From assembly GCF_004359215.1 (NCBI RefSeq), contig NC_090621.1, positions 2,540,959 to 2,576,702 of the forward strand: DNA of 35,744 nt, given 5' to 3'. Below the pieces are notes generated by a model. The model made no database searches and had not been told where the DNA came from. It saw only the letters and a list, made by a program, of their open reading frames with translations. Origin of the DNA: Bremia lactucae. Lineage: Eukaryota > Oomycota > Peronosporomycetes > Peronosporales > Peronosporaceae. Positions 18,955-30,009 of the stretch are shown piece after piece (positions within the stretch are counted from its first letter, which is position 1; each line of letters starts with the position of its first letter). The position numbers were made by a program, and so were the translations under genes.

Positions 18955-20286
18955 GTACCTCACTCTCCGAGTCCTGTTCGTGGTGAGAAAAGTCGGTATA
19001 CTGATTGTTTTTCGTCTTCTTCGTCTCCCTAGTCGACTGGGGGTATGTGACCTCAATTTGGTTTACATACCTTTTCAGACGACCCACTTAATATACGGGT
19101 GTGTCTTCATACACGGGGGAAGGGTGAGCCTTTAATGTAGGTCTTCAACCTCTTCTACCACCGTAAAAGGCCCAATGAAACGCGGCAAAAACTTTGTATT
19201 ACCTCAAGATAGTACAAAAATTGCATTTTGAGGCAGGGTAGCAGTACTTAAAAGAACTAATTCACCCACTCTAAAAAGCGTTCATCATCTTTGCGACCAT
19301 TTCGGTCCGCATATTCTTTTTGCTTGTCCTGTGCGCTTGCCATTGCGTCACGGACTTTTCGTGGGATGGCTAATCGCTCATCCTTTCGCACCGAGCATAG
19401 TGTAGGGCCCTCCCCTACTAAGACTCCGGCTGCGCACAAAAGAGACTGGCATCCGAGGATGGTGCAGTCCGTTAATATAAAACGGTATTTTACCCGTGCT
19501 GGCGTTGACACTATTATTTATAGCGAACTCCACAAAGGGCAATTGTTTGCTCTATTCTGTGGAAATTGCTATCGGGCTTACGACGTCCGCCACGACCCGA
19601 TTGGCACTTCTGTTTGGCCATCGGTTCGGGGATGATCTGCGGTCGTCATTTGGAGCTTGCTACCTAGAAGCTTAAACACATGTCACCAGAAACCAGACGT
19701 AAAACGTGGATCCCGGTCCGATACTATTAAACTCCGGCATCCCGTGTAGTCGGTAAACATGATCCAGGAACAATAGAGCAGCGTCCTTGCCTGTGATCGA
19801 TGTTTTACATGGTGCTAAACGCACCATTTTGCTTAAGCTGTCTACAAAGGCGACGAGCCCAGTCCGACCTTTTTGATCGGGCGGCATGCCAAACATAAAG
19901 TCCAGACTTACTGACTTCCAACAGTTGGTTGAAATCAGTAGCGGTTTCAGTTGTGCACTTCTGGACGGTGCAGGCTTAATGCGCTGACACTGCTTGCAAG
20001 AGCGAATATAGTTGGCCACCCATCTATATAGGTGTGGCCACCAAAATTCCTCTGACACTCGTAAGAATGTCTATTCACGGCCCAGATGCCCACTAGATGG
20101 CGCATCATGGAGCTCGTGAAGGATCATCAGCTTGAGATCTGTGTCATGAGGCACATAGATTCTCAAGGGATCACAAGGTGACAGCTGATGCCATAACAGG
20201 CCATCGCTGTAGTTAAAGCGATTAAGCTTAGCTTTCAGGTGCGATGGAAGGGAAACCTTTCGTCCATTGAAGTGATCCAACACCAA
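18884..20286 (-). pseudogene. Gypsy I integrase and pol C-terminus
   Basis: 20286-20071 encodes the start of the zinc-binding domain (LKLMILHELHDAPSSGHLG); 20058-19672 continues with SCKQCQRIKP and the core SVSLDFMFGMPPDQKGRTGL, VAFVDSLSKMV. Frameshifts follow; DGQTE is legible near 19600. The tail includes RKVRDAMASAQDKQKEYADR (about 19370-19310), almost identical to element II, then VGRLKRYV and a charged extension (RETKKTKNN) ending at 18884. The extension overlaps the end of the antisense ORF. Compared with element II, a segment of about 75 codons before RKVRDAM is deleted. Confidence 0.85.
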
Positions 20287-20430
20287 GCGACAGTGGTCGT
20301 CCTGACTTTAGCTCTCTTTGGTTTCAGAGGCCAATGAGCTCGTCACGTGGTATGCCTTTATGGCTGCCAACGTTGACGGCTAAAATTGTGCTTTCGCACT
20401 AGACACATTCATAGTGTCTTACCTCGAAGT

Positions 20431-21067
20431 CTAATCTGCGCGATAGAGCGTCAGCCAAGACATTCGACTTACCCGGCTTATTTCAACTTTGAACTTAAAC
20501 TCAGAGAAGAATGTGAGCCATCTTGCCATTTTAGGCGAGAGGTGCGGTGGGTATATTGCGGTCCGCAGTGATGCGTGATCCGTATAAACCACAAATGGTT
20601 TGGTGCCCAATAGGTGCATGCAAAACTTGACAAGAGTATACCTTATTAAAATTAGCTCTTTCTCATGCACAGGGTAATTCAGTTCCGCGGCTTTTATTAG
20701 TCGGCTCTGATAAGAGATGACACGGTCAACACCGTCGTCATCCTTTTGCATGAGCGCGCCGATTGCAAAACTATTTGCATCGCAGACGACGCTAAAGGGT
20801 TATCCGCGTCTGGTAATGCCTAGACCGGTGCCTTAACAAGAGATTGCTTCACTGGTGGGAACGCAACTTCTTGTTCTTTTAATTAAACCCATTCTGTGTC
20901 TTATTTAAGGAGATCAGATAATGGTTTAGTTTGCTCCGCATAATTCTTGCTATACTTATGCAAGTAATTAGCGAGCCCTAGAAATTGGCACAAATCCTTC
21001 ACATGCCGTGGAATTTGCCATTCCTTTACTGATTTTACCTTGTCTGGGTCTCCTCGTAATCCATGTG
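20431..21067 (-). pseudogene. Gypsy I RT end and RNase H
   Basis: 21067-20901 encodes HGLRGDPDKVKSVKEWQIP, LCQFLGLANYLHKYSKNYAE: the RT thumb/connection. 20850-20431 encodes the RNase H: a broken first block, then MQKDDDGVDRVISYQSR, LNYPVHEKELILIRY, KPFVVYTDHASL and an LTLYRAD end (degraded ADALSRAD motif). The catalytic part of RT is absent because of the Copia insertion and the assembly gaps. Confidence 0.85.
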
Positions 21068-21492
21068 TGTTGAAGATTGATGTATTCATCGAAAGTGTTG
21101 CACTTTATGCATATGCGTTTATACGGGATCAAATTACAAGAATAACACGAAGAAGTTGAGTGTGGAAAATATCGTGTGTTGTGGCTCAGTCGGGTAAGGC
21201 ATGGCGGTGCGACCCACTGGTCACCGGTTCGATATCCGGTAACGACTAAAAGTAAAACCTTCGGGAACTGGTGTTTGGGGTTCACCAGCACTGTACCGCC
21301 AGACAGTGACGTCCCCCATTTTATGGTAGTCCACATATCTGGGAAAGGGGGCGCAGCAAACGATAAGAAATAATAAACGGTAGGATAAAGCTAACGGTAG
21401 GATAAAGTTAAACTCAAAATATAACTTACTTTCCGGTTTGCAATCTCGACCGTAAGCCATCTTCAAGCTCATAGCGATAACGTAAATCAACA
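21068..21492 (+). repeat. Copia 5' LTR (425 bp)
   Basis: Starts TGTTGAAGATTG and ends AAATCAACA; the primer-binding region GGTTATGAGCCC follows directly. The start is repeated at 25247. Contains the tRNA-like module at 21177-21247 and two copies of TAACGGTAGGATAAAG-like sequence (about 21370-21407). Confidence 0.9.
21177..21247 (+). other. tRNA-like module in the Copia 5' LTR
   Basis: A-box TGGCTCAGTCGGG and B-box GGTTCGATATCC at tRNA-like spacing. T-arm stem ACCGG/CCGGT with an 8-nt loop, and an acceptor-like pairing of TGTTGT with ACGAC(T/A). The anticodon arm does not fold well, so it is not a functional tRNA gene; it reads as a tRNA-derived Pol III promoter head. Confidence 0.65.
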
Positions 21493-21496
21493 GGTT

Positions 21497-23958
21497 ATGA
21501 GCCCAAGCAACGACTCCGGTTTCAAGATTGAGCCTTTTGACGGCTCAAACTACGTGCTATGGAGCTACAAGATGAAGATGTACCTCATGTCCAAGGGGTT
21601 GTGGGGAGCTGTCTCCGGTGTAGACGCTCCGACTGCAGTAAAGGAGCAGTAAGCGCACGCTGCGATCGCGCTGAATTTGAGTGACGCGCAATTGATGCAC
21701 ATTATCGACGCGACGACGGCGAGAGAGGCGTGGGGAAGGCTGGCGAAGTTTCATCGCACACAAGATATGGCGAATCGGCTTTGGCTAAAGGAGAAGTTTG
21801 CCTCATTCAAGTATACGGCTTCAAGCATCAGTAGTCACGTGACAGAGCTTGAAGATCTAGTGATGAAGATGAATAGCGCTAACTGTGGGCCAAGCGAAGA
21901 GGACGTGTGTGCGGTGATGCTGAGGAGTCTGCCTGCAAGCTACGAGAGCTTAGTGCAGGCGTTTCGCATGTCGGTGTCAAGTTTTAATTTTAGCGACCTC
22001 GTGAGCAAGTTGATTGCTGAGGAAGTGCGGCACAAGGACACGGCACGTGTAGAAGAAGCAACGGCTCTTTACACAAGCAAGAGAAACGGCAAACAGCACC
22101 CGAAGAAGCAGCAAGAACGGCGTGCTAAGAAACCTCCAGGAGCGTGTTATAACTGTGGCAAGGTCGGCCACTATGCTAGGGATTGCCGTTCAAGTCGTGG
22201 ACCAAGGGAAACACGAGAAGGAGGACACGACCACTCCAACGTCGCATTTAATGCAAGCGAAGGGTCCGTCAGCGACTGCTGGGTTATGGACAGTGGCGCA
22301 TCTGCACACATGTGCAAGGACCGGGAAGCTTTTGTGGAGTATGAGGAAGTGTGCCAGGCGCGCAGCATATCAAGCGCGAAGAGTAATGTGAAGCTCAAGG
22401 TCATCGGTCACGGAACGGGGAAGCTGCGCGTTTGGACCGGACATGATTGGATCGACGCTCGCCTCGAAAACACTCTCCATGTCGAAGATCTGTCAAAGAA
22501 TTTATTCTCGCTTACGGCTGCATCAGTGCGAGGAATGACAGTTGAGATCACGCGCAACGAGTGCGTCGTGAGGCGGGGCGGGACACCAGTTGCCACTGGA
22601 AGGAAGCAGGGCTTCCTGATGTACCTCAATGTTGAGTCTGGTGCGGAGTGCCACGTAGCCGCGTATGAGAGCGAGCTATGGCACAGAAGACTGGGTCACG
22701 CATCGTACGGGATTTAATGATATGATCAAGGACGGAAGGATTAAAGGCGCGGAAATGAAGACCGGCGTCGTGTGTGACGTATGCGCAACGTCCAAGCAAG
22801 TGCGCAAGTCATTCAAGTCAAGCGAGGAAGACAAAAGACTCAGGGAGAGTGCGCGTTTTGACAACATCGTGTGCTCCGACGTGCTTGGACCAATCACTCC
22901 AGCTTCAAGATCCGGCTTTAAGTACATTGTGAGCTTTATCATGATGAAGAGCCGGTACGTGACGGTTTATCCGTTGCGAAAGAAGAGTGAAGTCATGAGA
23001 GCGTTCGCAAGGTTTTATCGGGAGATCAAGATAGCGTCTGGGACTAAGATCAAGATAATTCGAAGTGACAACGGTGGCGAGTATCGGAACACGGCAATGG
23101 ACAACTTCTGCAAGGAGAAGTTCATCAAGCAAGAGTACACAGTTCCATACAATCCTGAACAGAACGGCATGGCAGAGCGCATGAATCGAACTCTGGTAGA
23201 GATGACGCGCTGCATGCTTAAGGACAGCGGTCTCGACAAGTCTTACTGGTGCGAAGCGTTAATGACAGCAGCAGACATTCGGAACGTGGTTCCAAACTCG
23301 TCGAACAAGAAGTCAAGTCCGTACGAGATATTGTTTAAGCGAAAGCCGCGCATCGACCACATGCGCATATTTGGTTCGCAATGCTACGCGCACGTAACAA
23401 AGGAGAAACGAAAGAAGCTGGACGATTCGGGCGTGAAGTGTTATTTTCTTGGTTACGCAAAGGATCACAAAGCGTACCGATTACTTAACGCGGATGATGG
23501 CTCGATCATAATTTCAAGAAGCGTGACATTTGCCGAGCATTCTGTTTCGAAGGCAATTAAGAAAAGGGAAGACGATCGAATTATCGACATCATTGATGAT
23601 GATGAAAATTTGGAGACGTCGACACTTAACGACAATGGTGTGGAGGTTCCAGCAAATGATGAAAGGCTTCGGACTCCGCCACTTCGAGCTTGCCGTGACC
23701 CGATTCGTGTAGTCAAGACGAGTCCAGTGTTCAAGGTCAGGTTCCCACTCGAGTATCAAGCACGCCCGGAAGAGACGGCGAAGAAGAGTGGATGATGCGA
23801 CCAATTCGAAAGAAACGCGGTGTGGTACGCTTCGAACAAGAGTTTCCCAACTTACGTCGCGGTCACTTTAACTTGGACGATTTTGAAGGAGAAGACTCGT
23901 TTTATTGCTTTGTTGCAGATTGTGATGGAGAACAAGCTTCAAGCTACGAAGAAGTATT
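21497..23958 (+). pseudogene. Copia gag-protease-integrase (broken)
   Basis: ATG 21497 lies 5 nt after the LTR. Gag: KIEPFDGSNYVLWSYKMKMY; TAA stop at 21650 after 51 codons; the frame continues (REAWGRLAKFHRTQDMANRL, LRSLPASYESLVQAF) to the knuckle CYNCGKVGHYARDC at about 22145. Protease: WVMDSGASAHMC (about 22283). Integrase zinc site: LWHRRLGHAS, then, after a frameshift near 22712, VCDVCATSKQ; catalytic residues are seen in FDNIVCSDVLGP, IIRSDNGGEYRN and PEQNGMAERMNRTL (D, D, E intact). A second frameshift near 23780 leads to FEQEFPNLRRG and the N gap. Probably one polyprotein originally. Confidence 0.9.
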
Positions 23959-24717
23959 NNNNNNNNNNNNNNNNNNNNNNNNNNNNNNNNNNNNNNNNNN
24001 NNNNNNNNNNNNNNNNNNNNNNNNNNNNNNNNNNNNNNNNNNNNNNNNNNNNNNNNNNNNNNNNNNNNNNNNNNNNNNNNNNNNNNNNNNNNNNNNNNNN
24101 NNNNNNNNNNNNNNNNNNNNNNNNNNNNNNNNNNNNNNNNNNNNNNNNNNNNNNNNNNNNNNNNNNNNNNNNNNNNNNNNNNNNNNNNNNNNNNNNNNNN
24201 NNNNNNNNNNNNNNNNNNNNNNNNNNNNNNNNNNNNNNNNNNNNNNNNNNNNNNNNNNNNNNNNNNNNNNNNNNNNNNNNNNNNNNNNNNNNNNNNNNNN
24301 NNNNNNNNNNNNNNNNNNNNNNNNNNNNNNNNNNNNNNNNNNNNNNNNNNNNNNNNNNNNNNNNNNNNNNNNNNNNNNNNNNNNNNNNNNNNNNNNNNNN
24401 NNNNNNNNNNNNNNNNNNNNNNNNNNNNNNNNNNNNNNNNNNNNNNNNNNNNNNNNNNNNNNNNNNNNNNNNNNNNNNNNNNNNNNNNNNNNNNNNNNNN
24501 NNNNNNNNNNNNNNNNNNNNNNNNNNNNNNNNNNNNNNNNNNNNNNNNNNNNNNNNNNNNNNNNNNNNNNNNNNNNNNNNNNNNNNNNNNNNNNNNNNNN
24601 NNNNNNNNNNNNNNNNNNNNNNNNNNNNNNNNNNNNNNNNNNNNNNNNNNNNNNNNNNNNNNNNNNNNNNNNNNNNNNNNNNNNNNNNNNNNNNNNNNNN
24701 NNNNNNNNNNNNNNNNN
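23959..24717. other. Assembly gap (759 N) over the Copia RT
   Basis: Unknown bases. The Copia reverse transcriptase should lie here; 759 bp is a little short for the whole domain, so the gap size may be an estimate. Confidence 0.9.
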
Positions 24718-25214
24718 GCATTGTGTTTAGCGGCGTTAACAAGGGAGAGCTTATTGGATTTGCAGACGCAAACTGGGCAGGCGACTTAGACACGCGGCGT
24801 TCAACGACAGGATACGTGTTCTTCCTGAACGGCGGCACGATCTCATGGAATTCCAAGCGACAGCCAACCGTTGCGACATCAAGCACGGAAGCAGAGTACA
24901 TGAGTCTGTATAGCGCAACTCAAGAGGCAGTCTGGCTTCGAAATTTGATAAAGGACTTGGAGTACAAGACGGATACGGCAACAACGATTTTTCAAGACAA
25001 TCAAGGATGTATTGCGCTTGCCAAAAATCCTGTCTACCATTCGCGCACGAAGCACATCGACATCAAGTTTCATTTCTTGCGTGAGAAAGTGGCGAGTGAG
25101 GTAATTGCAGTGGAGTACATGCCAACCAAAGAAATGATCGCGGACGGATTGACCAAGGCACTTCCAAGAGACAAGCACACCAAGTTTATTATGGGACTCG
25201 GTATGGCAGCATAA
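24718..25214 (+). pseudogene. Copia RNase H (3' end of pol)
   Basis: Open to the stop at 25214: [72 protein letters not shown] and [14 protein letters not shown]. All the usual Copia RNase H motifs with catalytic D, E, D are present. This segment alone is undamaged, but the polyprotein upstream is broken. Confidence 0.92.
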
Positions 25215-25237
25215 GGTCATCACTTCGAGTGCACATC

Positions 25238-25246
25238 AAGGGAGAG
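25238..25246 (+). other. Copia polypurine tract
   Basis: AAGGGAGAG directly before TGTTGAAG of the 3' LTR. Confidence 0.8.
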
Positions 25247-25580
25247 TGTTGAAGATTGATGTATTCATCGAAAGTGTTGCACTTTATGCATATGCGTTTA
25301 TACGGGATCAAATTACAAGAATAACACGAAGAAGTTGAGTGTGGAAAATATCGTGTGTTGTGGCTCAGTCGGGTAAGGCATGGCGGTGCGACCCACTGGT
25401 CACCGGTTCGATACCCGGTAACGACAAAAAGTAAAACCTTCGGGAACTGGTGTTTGGGGTTCACCAGCACTGTACCGCCAGACAGTGACGTCCCCCATTT
25501 TAAGGTAGTCCACATATCTGGGAAAGGGGGCGCAGCAAACGATAGGAAATAATTAACGGTAGGATAAAGTTAACGGTAGG
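25247..25580 (+). repeat. Copia 3' LTR, cut by gap
   Basis: Matches 21068-21402 nearly base for base. The last 90 or so bases fall in the 100-N gap (25581-25680). The tRNA-like module is at 25356-25426, with B-box GGTTCGATACCC. Confidence 0.9.
25356..25426 (+). other. tRNA-like module in the Copia 3' LTR
   Basis: Same position in the LTR as the 5' copy. Its TGTTGT/ACGACA acceptor-like pairing is complete (one G-U), and its B-box fits the GGTTCGANNCC consensus better than the 5' copy. Confidence 0.65.
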
Positions 25581-25680
25581 NNNNNNNNNNNNNNNNNNNN
25601 NNNNNNNNNNNNNNNNNNNNNNNNNNNNNNNNNNNNNNNNNNNNNNNNNNNNNNNNNNNNNNNNNNNNNNNNNNNNNNNN

Positions 25681-27812
25681 ATTTCTGTTTTAGCGTTGAC
25701 AATTGAGTTATCTCCGATGCTGACTTCGGAGACGCTATCAGATGAAGTGTCTAGGCGCCTAACTTGATCAGTTGTTTACTAAAATATTCACTGTCTCAGT
25801 TTCCTCTTTGGAACTTATTTGCAAAGGTACCAACAAAATTCGTTGACCAAACGCTTCTGGGAACTTATTCCAGCAAAATCTTGAAGACTAGTTCCCTTCA
25901 GTTTTATTTAGGGACAATCCCCCCAACTGTCTCGAGCTGTGGTTGTACAACCAAAGCAAGATCCTCTACGATCAACTCTCCAGTCGACCTAGGGTTTTGG
26001 CACTGTCTCTTATAAAGAGGCGTTTTAAATTTGTTTGGGTGTTGCTTTTAAAGCAAGCATCTTTATCCTGATTCACTCAACAATTTGAGTGGTCAAACTT
26101 CGACGCTGCCTGTGCATGTCCACAGCCGTTGGTAACCAAGTCCACGTCACAACGATGGGCTTTCGACGCTGTCTGTGCTTGTACACAGCCGTCGAAATCT
26201 AATTCCACAGTGTGATGATTTGTCATTCTGAGGTCTTGTGCAGTCGCGCTTACGACCGCACCACATGTGATGCTATCGCAGTCACTCGTAGGGCATCCAC
26301 ACGCTTGTGGAAGATCTAAGTCGCTCCAAGACGTCCGTCTGATGGCCATCTGATGAACGAGAGGAAAGCATCGTCACGGCTTGATGCTGCCAGTTTATGC
26401 ATGGCTCATACTTTCTGAGCCATGGTAATTCAAGGATGACACCAAAATTCTCGACCAAATCTCGAACGATGGCATCATCATCGTACTGCTGTTTACGATT
26501 AAACGTGTATCAAATACCAACTTTTCAGTTTCTTTAAATATGCGTCTGTTGCTACGGGCACTGTAATCCTGGTTAGAGAAACATGACGCTCAATATATTT
26601 GAGCCTGCCATCATTCAGCAATTTGCGTTATTCGACGCTCCACAATCGATTATGTACTTAAGTGGCAATTTATTCATTTTCAGGGTGACGAGGTTGACCT
26701 AATCACCTGGGGCAGTTACTCACAGTATTTTTCTGTGGAAGCAACTTTTATCAAAGGCTGACGTTGCTGGATCACAAGAACGCTCTGCACCTACTGACCT
26801 CGACGGATTTTGTCGACTCGCCTATCCAATACGATTTTGAAACGACACCGAGTCCGCGACCTTCGCTGTTCCTAGCGGGAGGTCAATCGTTCGCTTAGTA
26901 TTTCATGGCACTGGGTATGGGGCACTTCAATTATAGGCGAAGTGGCCGGTCTTTTGACTGCGATTGCATTTTTGCATTCGTTTTCAACTTGAAGAGCGAG
27001 GTTTATCGCTCTCCACATACGAAAAGTCCATTGGTTCGGGACCTTGGTTTGCTCGTTGCCCTGGAGGACGATATGCTTTTAGTAGATGAAAGCCTGTTTC
27101 GGGCTGAAATCCTCCTGTTCCGCAACAAAGATCGTTTGATGAAGCGACTCTTTTCAAGACAAAACAGGCGAGTCATGACATGACTGTCTGCAAGACCTTT
27201 TATAAACACACTTACCTGTGATTGCTTATAAATTGGATGGCTAACGATACAACTGACCAAGTTTAATGTATGTTTGGCGTAAGCCTGTAGATCACGCTTG
27301 CCCTGCTTCAAATTCAGGAGCTCGGCTCGAGAGCTAAATTCGGCACGTGGCGGCTTAAAATGGTTCGTCTAATTATGCGATGCCATTGATACTCGCGGCA
27401 TCGATAACGATGCGACGAAATTGAAATTTGAAATGTCCAACTTAGCCAGCTGTCCAAATTTTGGGCCTTAGGGATCAAGCTTCACGACCCGTTAGTCTTT
27501 AGGTCGTATGAGGTCTTTGAGACCAGGCTCAGAAAAAATCTTAAAAGGCAGTCTAAGACAGCAGCATGAAATGCTGCTGTCTCAAAATTCTAACTGATGA
27601 GCACCCTGTTTTCTTAACACATCCGCGTGTTAGGACCCTTGCTGGTAAAGCAAGGCTACTTTTTCATGAGCCCCATCGAGTTCATATTGTATGAACTCGG
27701 CTGTGGCAGCATGTTGATCGTCTGCGTTCAAAGTGAACAGCATGGTGCCAAGGGTTGGCCCGCCTACAACTGAACTCATCCGTTCGATCATTTTGCATTC
27801 AAGGCCACTCAA
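25681..27812 (-). pseudogene. Ty3/Gypsy family V: gag and protease remnant
   Basis: Minus strand, from high to low coordinates: 27812-27630, an open 60-codon piece of unknown role; about 27350-27003, gag with FKPPRAEFSSRAELLNLKQG, KRDLQAYAKHTLN, QVSVFIKGLADSHV; a degraded zinc knuckle near 26960-26910 (QKTGHFAYN, Cys partly lost); IIDCGASNN (about 26655-26630), the protease active site in the DCGAS form; ILELPWLRKYEPCINW (about 26440-26390), the protease end; then a repeat-bearing linker (26349-26077) and frame-broken sequence to the gap. Gag and protease differ clearly from element II, so this is another family and not the missing 5' half of element I. 27813-27943 holds nothing I can identify. 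Confidence 0.75.
26090..26225 (-). repeat. Two-copy 65-bp tandem repeat in the family V linker
   Basis: TTCGACGCTG.CTGTGC.TGT.CACAGCCGT occurs at about 26099 and 26164. On the minus strand it encodes two units of about 21 residues of the form (V)xLxxxGCxxAQxASKxx. A weaker third unit may lie near 26290 (DLDLPQACGCP). Confidence 0.65.
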
Positions 27813-27943
27813 ATGAGTGAACCTTGCACACGCTGCATGATAGCTTTCTTTAGGGCTTGTTTGCTTTCTTCTTCATCATCAAACATGTCAATGTTTGATG
27901 GAATGGGCGTGGGCCGTTAAACGGACTACAAAGTGCTACCAGG

Positions 27944-28450
27944 TGTAACGGCGCACCTTCTGCTTGTACTGATTATATTACTAGTCCACTTAAACCTATA
28001 ACAGTAAAGGTGGGGCGCCTCAACTCCCTTGTGTATGTGATGCCCATGCGTGCATTCACATTAGAACAGATGACGCGCAGCGTCATCCGTGATCATGGCT
28101 TTCGTCATCAAGATACGAGGTATTTAGAGTTATACGCTCGCAATATATATCAGTGCATATCTTAAAAAGCTTCTATAATTGGTTAAAAAAGATTTTATAT
28201 TTAATGCTATCAAACATAAATCAATTTAAAAAACTCCTTTCGAGTTCTCAAGTGCGCACGTGGAACCGGATTACCGCTTCCGTGACGTCACATAACAAAC
28301 GCGTCTACCTGTCTAGCTCATTGGGTGAGTTTGCTTAGGCGCCCACCAACTACCGCACTGCTGGTAAAAGATGATGGTCGTACCACTTCGTCGCTGTGCT
28401 AAGGTGTGAGGTAAAGCAGAGCGTGGCCACAATAGACGTGCCCCCCTACA
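27944..28450 (+). repeat. Gypsy II 5' LTR (507 bp)
   Basis: Starts TGTAACGGCGCACC and ends CCCCCCTACA. Diverged from the Gypsy I LTR but with the same hairpin order; the GATGACGCGCAGCGTCATC hairpin keeps pairing where the element I copy reads GATGACGCTAGCCGTCATC. Confidence 0.8.
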
Positions 28451-28499
28451 CTTAATTGCAGTAGAAAATCTTCCCACGACCCGCATCTCTGAGCGTGTG

Positions 28500-29260
28500 C
28501 GTGAGGATGAGCCTTAAAATTGATTAGGCTCATTTTCATCATCTCTTTCATCATCATCAAGAGTTATCTGAGCACATGGTGCGGGGACTTTGTGAACAAG
28601 CCCTGTCCAGGCTCCCGGGCAGTCATCCTAAGCAACATCTTGCTTAGTTGGAGCAGTTTGAGGCGTTTGTGCTCGGGCAACAAAGGGCGGCGTCCGAGGC
28701 ACAGAGCCATGCTGCAACGAAGTCCGTCACTAAGGCTCAGGATGAGCTTAGGCGTGGGTAGGCTTGGAACGATGCTCTCAACAGGACCCTTTCGGCCACA
28801 TTAGCCGAGGCCTATTCGGATGGACCGCCCAAGATCGATGGACTGCAACGCACACGATTTGCCACTGGCTGTTACCCGTTGAGCAATTCGGTGTGGCGCA
28901 ATTCATCGAAGACGACAGACGGATGGTGTCATTCGCCATGTAGCATTTGCGAGGTAAAGCCTCAGAGCGGGCTTACTCGTCACTTATGGCAGACGGAAAG
29001 GCTTTCCCCACATGATCAATCTATAAGAAATAGATTCGCTCTATGTACTAGCCGCCGAACAATGAGGTGTTGCTTCAGGCGCATTTCTTTGGGGCTCGAC
29101 AGGCGAAGCGATCCCTGCAAGGGTATGTACAGGAGATGCTCTCGCCGTCGGCCGAGAGGTCGGATGCTACTTCCATAGATTTGAACAATGTAGGTTGTCT
29201 TTTATAAATGCGACAAATGTGGCCATATGATGGCTCTGTGCTATGTTAGGGTCCCTGATG
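28500..29260 (+). pseudogene. Gypsy II gag
   Basis: Read across frame breaks: QFEAFVLGQQRAASEAQSH, TLSATLAEAYSDGPPKID, WLLPVEQFGVAQFIEDDRRM, ASERAYSSLMADGKAFPT, FFGARQAKRSLQGYVQEM, and a degraded knuckle KCDKCGHMMALC whose first Cys is lost. Same gag as elements III and IV. At least four stops or frameshifts. Confidence 0.75.
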
Positions 29261-29499
29261 AGGAAAGACGCTCATCAAGAGGACTCCCTCCCGAGGAATG
29301 AAGGCAGAACCGTCGTACAAGACGCGTGAGTTCTGCATCGACCACTGAGGGGTCTGAAAATGCAGGAGCGCAGAAGGGGCGGGATGCCCTACTGACGCGG
29401 ATTCTGAAGCTACATTAAACGTCAGAGTTGTCGAACAAATAGGTAGCATAGTCCCTGAGGTCTCAAAATTTCGGTCCCCATCCTTACTGGTCTATAGCG

Positions 29500-29995
29500 T
29501 TCGACCACGAGGCGATGACCAGGTGATGACCCTCCTAATAGATCCGCGCATCATACAAATTTTAATAAACTCGCGGCTCTAAAACAGACACCGGCGATGT
29601 TTGAGTCTCTTTGCTAGGATGGCAAGCGAAAGAGGCGACCGTTCGTTTAGCTAGCGACGCACTCGTATAGTCTGAAGGGGTCAAGTAGAACTCGGGTTCA
29701 GATTTTTGGTGACTTCTTCTGTAGAGAGAAGTACACAAGGCTAGGTATAGAGGGTCCATATGACCTCTTCCTAGACATGCGATGATTGGCAAAACACAAA
29801 CTATGGATAGACTTGCGTACACGCACATTTATAAGCTCTACGCAGGATAGCGGAAAGGATGTGCTCCTGCGAGCGGCATATGCAATTGAGGTCGTGTCGA
29901 AAACAATTGAGGGTGCGATAACAAGATGTAAAACGTCACCAGGTCCTACCCAAAGCCTAAAGCCCGGTGATGTAGAAAGTGTACCGACCTAAAGT
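29500..29995 (+). pseudogene. Gypsy II protease
   Basis: Aligns with 35100-35550 (element IV): the DSGAT site is degraded here (reads as IRASY near 29545), then KEATVRLASDALV, GKDVLLRAAYAIEVVSKTIE and a linker to about 29990. RT and RNase H should follow, but integrase-proximal sequence begins within 20 bp. Confidence 0.7.
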
Positions 29996-30009
29996 CAGGT
30001 TACTTAAAG

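Larger units (their letters stand above)
16971..21067 (-). mobile_element. Ty3/Gypsy element I, 3' part, with antisense accessory ORF
   Basis: Minus-strand order: end of RT (21067), RNase H, integrase, pol C-terminus (to about 18884), then an ORF on the opposite strand (17615 to about 18954), a polypurine tract and the 3' LTR (17494-16971). The 5' half is missing: RT is cut at 21067 by the Copia element. LTR polarity, polypurine tract and pol direction all agree on minus orientation. Same family as element II. Confidence 0.85.
21068..25580 (+). mobile_element. Ty1/Copia element with SINE-like LTRs, interrupted by gaps
   Basis: 5' LTR 21068-21492, gag-pol 21497-25214, polypurine tract 25238-25246, 3' LTR from 25247 into the gap at 25581. 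Order gag, zinc knuckle, protease, integrase, (RT in gap), RNase H defines Copia. It is inserted in the RT of Gypsy element I. The LTRs are very similar over the readable 334 bp, so insertion is fairly recent, although the coding region already has one stop and two frameshifts (or sequencing errors). Confidence 0.92.

Noticed and set aside
21177..21247. Functional tRNA gene
   Set aside because: The anticodon stem does not pair, the T loop has 8 nt, and the unit lies inside both LTRs of one element.
26905..27183. 92-codon plus-strand frame
   Set aside because: Antisense of the family V gag and zinc-knuckle region.
25681..27812. 5' half of Gypsy element I separated by the Copia insertion
   Set aside because: Orientation fits, but its gag and protease (DCGASNN form) differ from the gag and protease of elements II-IV, while element I pol is nearly identical to element II.
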